A DNA stretch of 6,677 bases from Candidatus Delongbacteria bacterium (GTDB taxonomy: Bacteria; UBA4055), in assembly GCA_003477045.1 (NCBI GenBank), contig DMTS01000174.1:7522-14198 (forward strand), in the 5' to 3' direction. The translations under genes were made by a program, and so were the position numbers. Positions within the stretch are counted from its first letter, which is position 1, and the number at the start of each line of letters is the position of its first letter. Under the pieces are notes generated by a model, which saw nothing but the letters and a program-made list of their open reading frames with translations, made no database searches and was not told the DNA's origin. Of this stretch, positions 5,827 to 6,677 are shown piece after piece.

Positions 5827-6677
5827 ATGAAAAAAATGTCACTGTTGGTTCTTTCGATGGCTATAGCGCTGTCAGCCGCATTCGTGCCGGTGGACAGAGC
5901 GAAAACAGTCGCTGAGAATCAATACAAACAGTATTGCGCGGACGCTTCTACCAAGAGCGCAAGTATTAATGTGGTAGAACACAGATACGAAGGCGAGATC
6001 ACCTGGTATATGTTCGAATTCGAAAAAGGATTCGTAATTGTATCAGCTGACGACGCAGTAAGAGCGATCCTTGGTTATTCAGACCACGGAAAAGTTCCGT
6101 CCAACGACAGAGTCGGCGGAGAGAACTTTAAAGAGTGGTTCGGATATTATGACAAGCAGATCGCTATCGCAAGAAAAACCGGTTATGTTGACAAGATCGC
6201 TCAGCAGAACTGGAAAGACATCGAGAACAACGTATTCAGTTCTTCAAAAGCAGGAATTATCGTTGACAGACTTTTGAAAACTCAGTACGACCAGGTTTAT
6301 CCCTGGAATGATGACTGCCCCTGGAAAATTGTTTCCGGAGACTCAACATGGACTTATGTAGGTTGTGTTGCAACATCTATGGCTCAATTGCTCAGATATC
6401 ACAGATGGCCTGATGTAGGTGTTGGTTCTGCAAGCTACAGCTGGAACAATGGAACAACTAACATTACTCTTGCTGCAAACTTTACAACTCACACATGGAA
6501 CTATGACCTTATGCCGGAAGTAGTGGATATCGAATACGGTTTGTATCCTTACTACTGGGAAAGCGGAATTACTCAGGCGGAAGTTGACGAGTTAGCTCTT
6601 CAATCATACTGGGTAGGACTTTCGGTTAATATGCAGTACGGCGACACCGCAGACGGCGGTTCAGGCGCTTATACAAC
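5827..6677 (+). CDS. Family C10 (streptopain-like) cysteine peptidase precursor, 5' part
   Basis: 283 codons are visible and the frame runs off the window. Residues 1 to about 18 are a signal peptide (MKKMSLLVLSMAIALSAA). Residues about 22-130 match the inhibitory propeptide of C10 peptidases: AENQYKQY, then GFVIVSADDAVRAILGYSDHG (68-88), then a helical FKEWFGYYDKQIAIA segment. The catalytic domain starts near 140-147. It shows TQYDQVYPWNDDCP (152-165) and GCVATSMAQLLRYHRWP (179-195), in which C180 (6364-6366) is the expected nucleophile, then VGLSVNMQYG (263-272), equivalent to the VGISVDMDYG region of SpeB. In this family the propeptide keeps the zymogen inactive until self-cleavage, and the enzyme degrades extracellular protein. 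The catalytic histidine, expected about 150 residues after C180, lies beyond the window, so activity and any C-terminal T9SS tail cannot be judged. The gene has its own promoter candidate and RBS. Confidence 0.93.
   Translation, partial: MKKMSLLVLSMAIALSAAFVPVDRAKTVAENQYKQYCADASTKSASINVVEHRYEGEITWYMFEFEKGFVIVSADDAVRAILGYSDHGKVPSNDRVGGENFKEWFGYYDKQIAIARKTGYVDKIAQQNWKDIENNVFSSSKAGIIVDRLLKTQYDQVYPWNDDCPWKIVSGDSTWTYVGCVATSMAQLLRYHRWPDVGVGSASYSWNNGTTNITLAANFTTHTWNYDLMPEVVDIEYGLYPYYWESGITQAEVDELALQSYWVGLSVNMQYGDTADGGSGAYT

Noticed and set aside
6071..6277. 68-codon alternative + frame inside the peptidase gene
   Set aside because: It overlaps the propeptide, which matches the C10 family in the main frame; the shifted product is Ser/Arg/Thr-rich with no motif.
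1..6677. Mobile element, CRISPR array, tRNA, rRNA or riboswitch
   Set aside because: I found no terminal inverted repeats, transposase, spaced direct repeats, cloverleaf or conserved riboswitch core; nearly all bases belong to three coding regions and two short spacers.

Overview
The window looks like chromosomal DNA of a free-living bacterium of the Fibrobacteres-Chlorobi-Bacteroidetes (FCB) superphylum or a close candidate phylum (Cloacimonadota-, Delongbacteria- or Ignavibacteria-like). The main clue is the central protein, which ends in a type IX secretion (T9SS) type A sorting domain with the YPNPFNPSTTI signature, a system known only from that part of the tree. Two further clues are the large mosaic proteins built from choice-of-anchor J, fibronectin III and Ig-like modules, and a family C10 (streptopain-like) cysteine peptidase. 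The exact phylum cannot be fixed from this sequence alone.

Layout: three genes, all on the + strand, are separated by two short AT-rich intergenic regions. (1) Bases 1-1905 are the 3' part of a large gene that begins upstream. It encodes a choice-of-anchor J domain followed by FN3-like modules, one of which appears to be split by an inserted beta-sandwich. It has no T9SS tail and is followed by a strong intrinsic terminator. (2) Bases 2037-5660 are a complete gene for a 1207-residue exported mosaic protein: signal peptide, beta-sandwich, four Ig-like modules alternating with two anchor-J/MAM-like modules, a second beta-sandwich, then the T9SS sorting domain. No enzymatic domain is visible. 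(3) From 5827 to the end is the 5' part of a C10 cysteine peptidase gene, covering signal peptide, inhibitory propeptide and the first part of the catalytic domain with its nucleophilic cysteine. It runs off the window before the catalytic histidine.

The intergenic regions carry most of the unexplained structure. The 131-base gap before gene 2 has a terminator, a perfect TATAAT, a perfect 14-bp palindrome where transcription would start, and a 12-codon reading frame whose stop overlaps the gene 2 start (ATGA). The 166-base gap before the peptidase has a CRP/FNR-type palindrome directly after the gene 2 stop, a 14-bp AT palindrome, a perfect TTGACA, an inverted repeat across the promoter, and a 9-codon reading frame with its own Shine-Dalgarno sequence.

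Taken together, the window is best read as a locus for extracellular or surface proteins: a secreted protease precursor next to large modular binding or structural proteins. Whether the three act together is inference; the terminator and two separate promoter candidates suggest separate transcription units. I see no mobile element, CRISPR array, tRNA or rRNA.
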